This document shows, in pieces, positions 11,912-11,935 of a DNA stretch of 11,935 nt; positions within the stretch are counted from its first letter, which is position 1; the number at the start of each line of letters is the position of its first letter. This stretch comes from Collinsella aerofaciens (lineage in GTDB: Bacteria > Actinomycetota > Coriobacteriia > Coriobacteriales > Coriobacteriaceae), in contig CAJMJM010000054.1 in assembly GCA_905213725.1 (NCBI GenBank), positions 1-11,935 on the forward strand, read 5' to 3'. Below the pieces are notes generated by a model, which saw only the letters and a program-made list of their open reading frames with translations, was not told the DNA's origin and made no database searches. A program made the translations under genes and the position numbers.

Positions 11912-11935
11912 CCAAGTTCAAGCGTACGGCTCGGT

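Noticed and set aside
11918..11935. Possible last codons of a leftward gene entering at the right edge
   Set aside because: A TGA at 11920-11918 sits 7 nt before the terminator stem, which fits a gene end, but only five codons are visible and another frame could be used, so it is not listed as a gene.
1..11935. CRISPR array, toxin-antitoxin, phage or defence island
   Set aside because: No regularly spaced repeats, no integrase or transposase gene, and every intergenic gap is under 300 bp; the genes are core-type functions apart from the one unassigned membrane protein.

Overview
The window looks like chromosomal housekeeping DNA from a moderately GC-rich Gram-positive anaerobe, most likely a member of the Coriobacteriia (Collinsella-like). 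This is an inference from three things: the tilS-hpt-ftsH order, the codon style (mostly C- or G-ending codons), and the large number of converging hairpin terminators. I see no phage, insertion sequence, CRISPR array, rRNA or tRNA gene. Eleven protein genes are supported, one of them cut by the left edge.

Layout from left to right. (1) A leftward polar amino-acid ABC importer: a Tat-type lipoprotein binding protein (352-1212) translationally coupled to a permease that runs off the window (1-352). It has a good promoter and a 20-bp near-palindrome in its leader. (2) A rightward 23S rRNA uracil-C5 methyltransferase of the RlmD type (1439-2887), with an iron-sulfur cysteine set and a basic low-complexity N-terminus in place of a TRAM domain. 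(3) A leftward PHP-domain metal hydrolase (2966-3787) and a leftward class I/II aminotransferase (3953-5137). (4) A 62-nt long-armed inverted repeat (5197-5258), then the ftsH terminator. (5) The leftward block tilS - hpt - ftsH (9699 down to 5327), an arrangement long known from Bacillus and other Gram-positives. tilS and hpt each have their own candidate promoter, and hpt and ftsH are separated by 1 nt. (6) A rightward YycJ/WalJ-type metallo-beta-lactamase-fold nuclease (9748-10557), divergent from tilS across only 48 bp. (7) A leftward small heat-shock protein of the Hsp20 family (10640-11071). It diverges, across a 277-bp AT-rich regulatory region, from an unrecognised 155-residue protein with a single C-terminal membrane segment (11349-11816). 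A strong terminator closes the window.

Most genes act in basic maintenance: tRNA decoding (TilS), rRNA modification (RlmD), purine salvage (Hpt), membrane-protein quality control (FtsH, with Hsp20 as a separate stress chaperone) and amino-acid uptake or metabolism. I did not find a convincing new multi-gene system. The observations most worth a second look are non-coding: the 62-nt inverted repeat; a TACAAT hexamer that occurs six times, always between genes and always in promoter orientation; and the hsp20 leader, which combines HspR-type operator resemblance with a hairpin that would hide the ribosome binding site.
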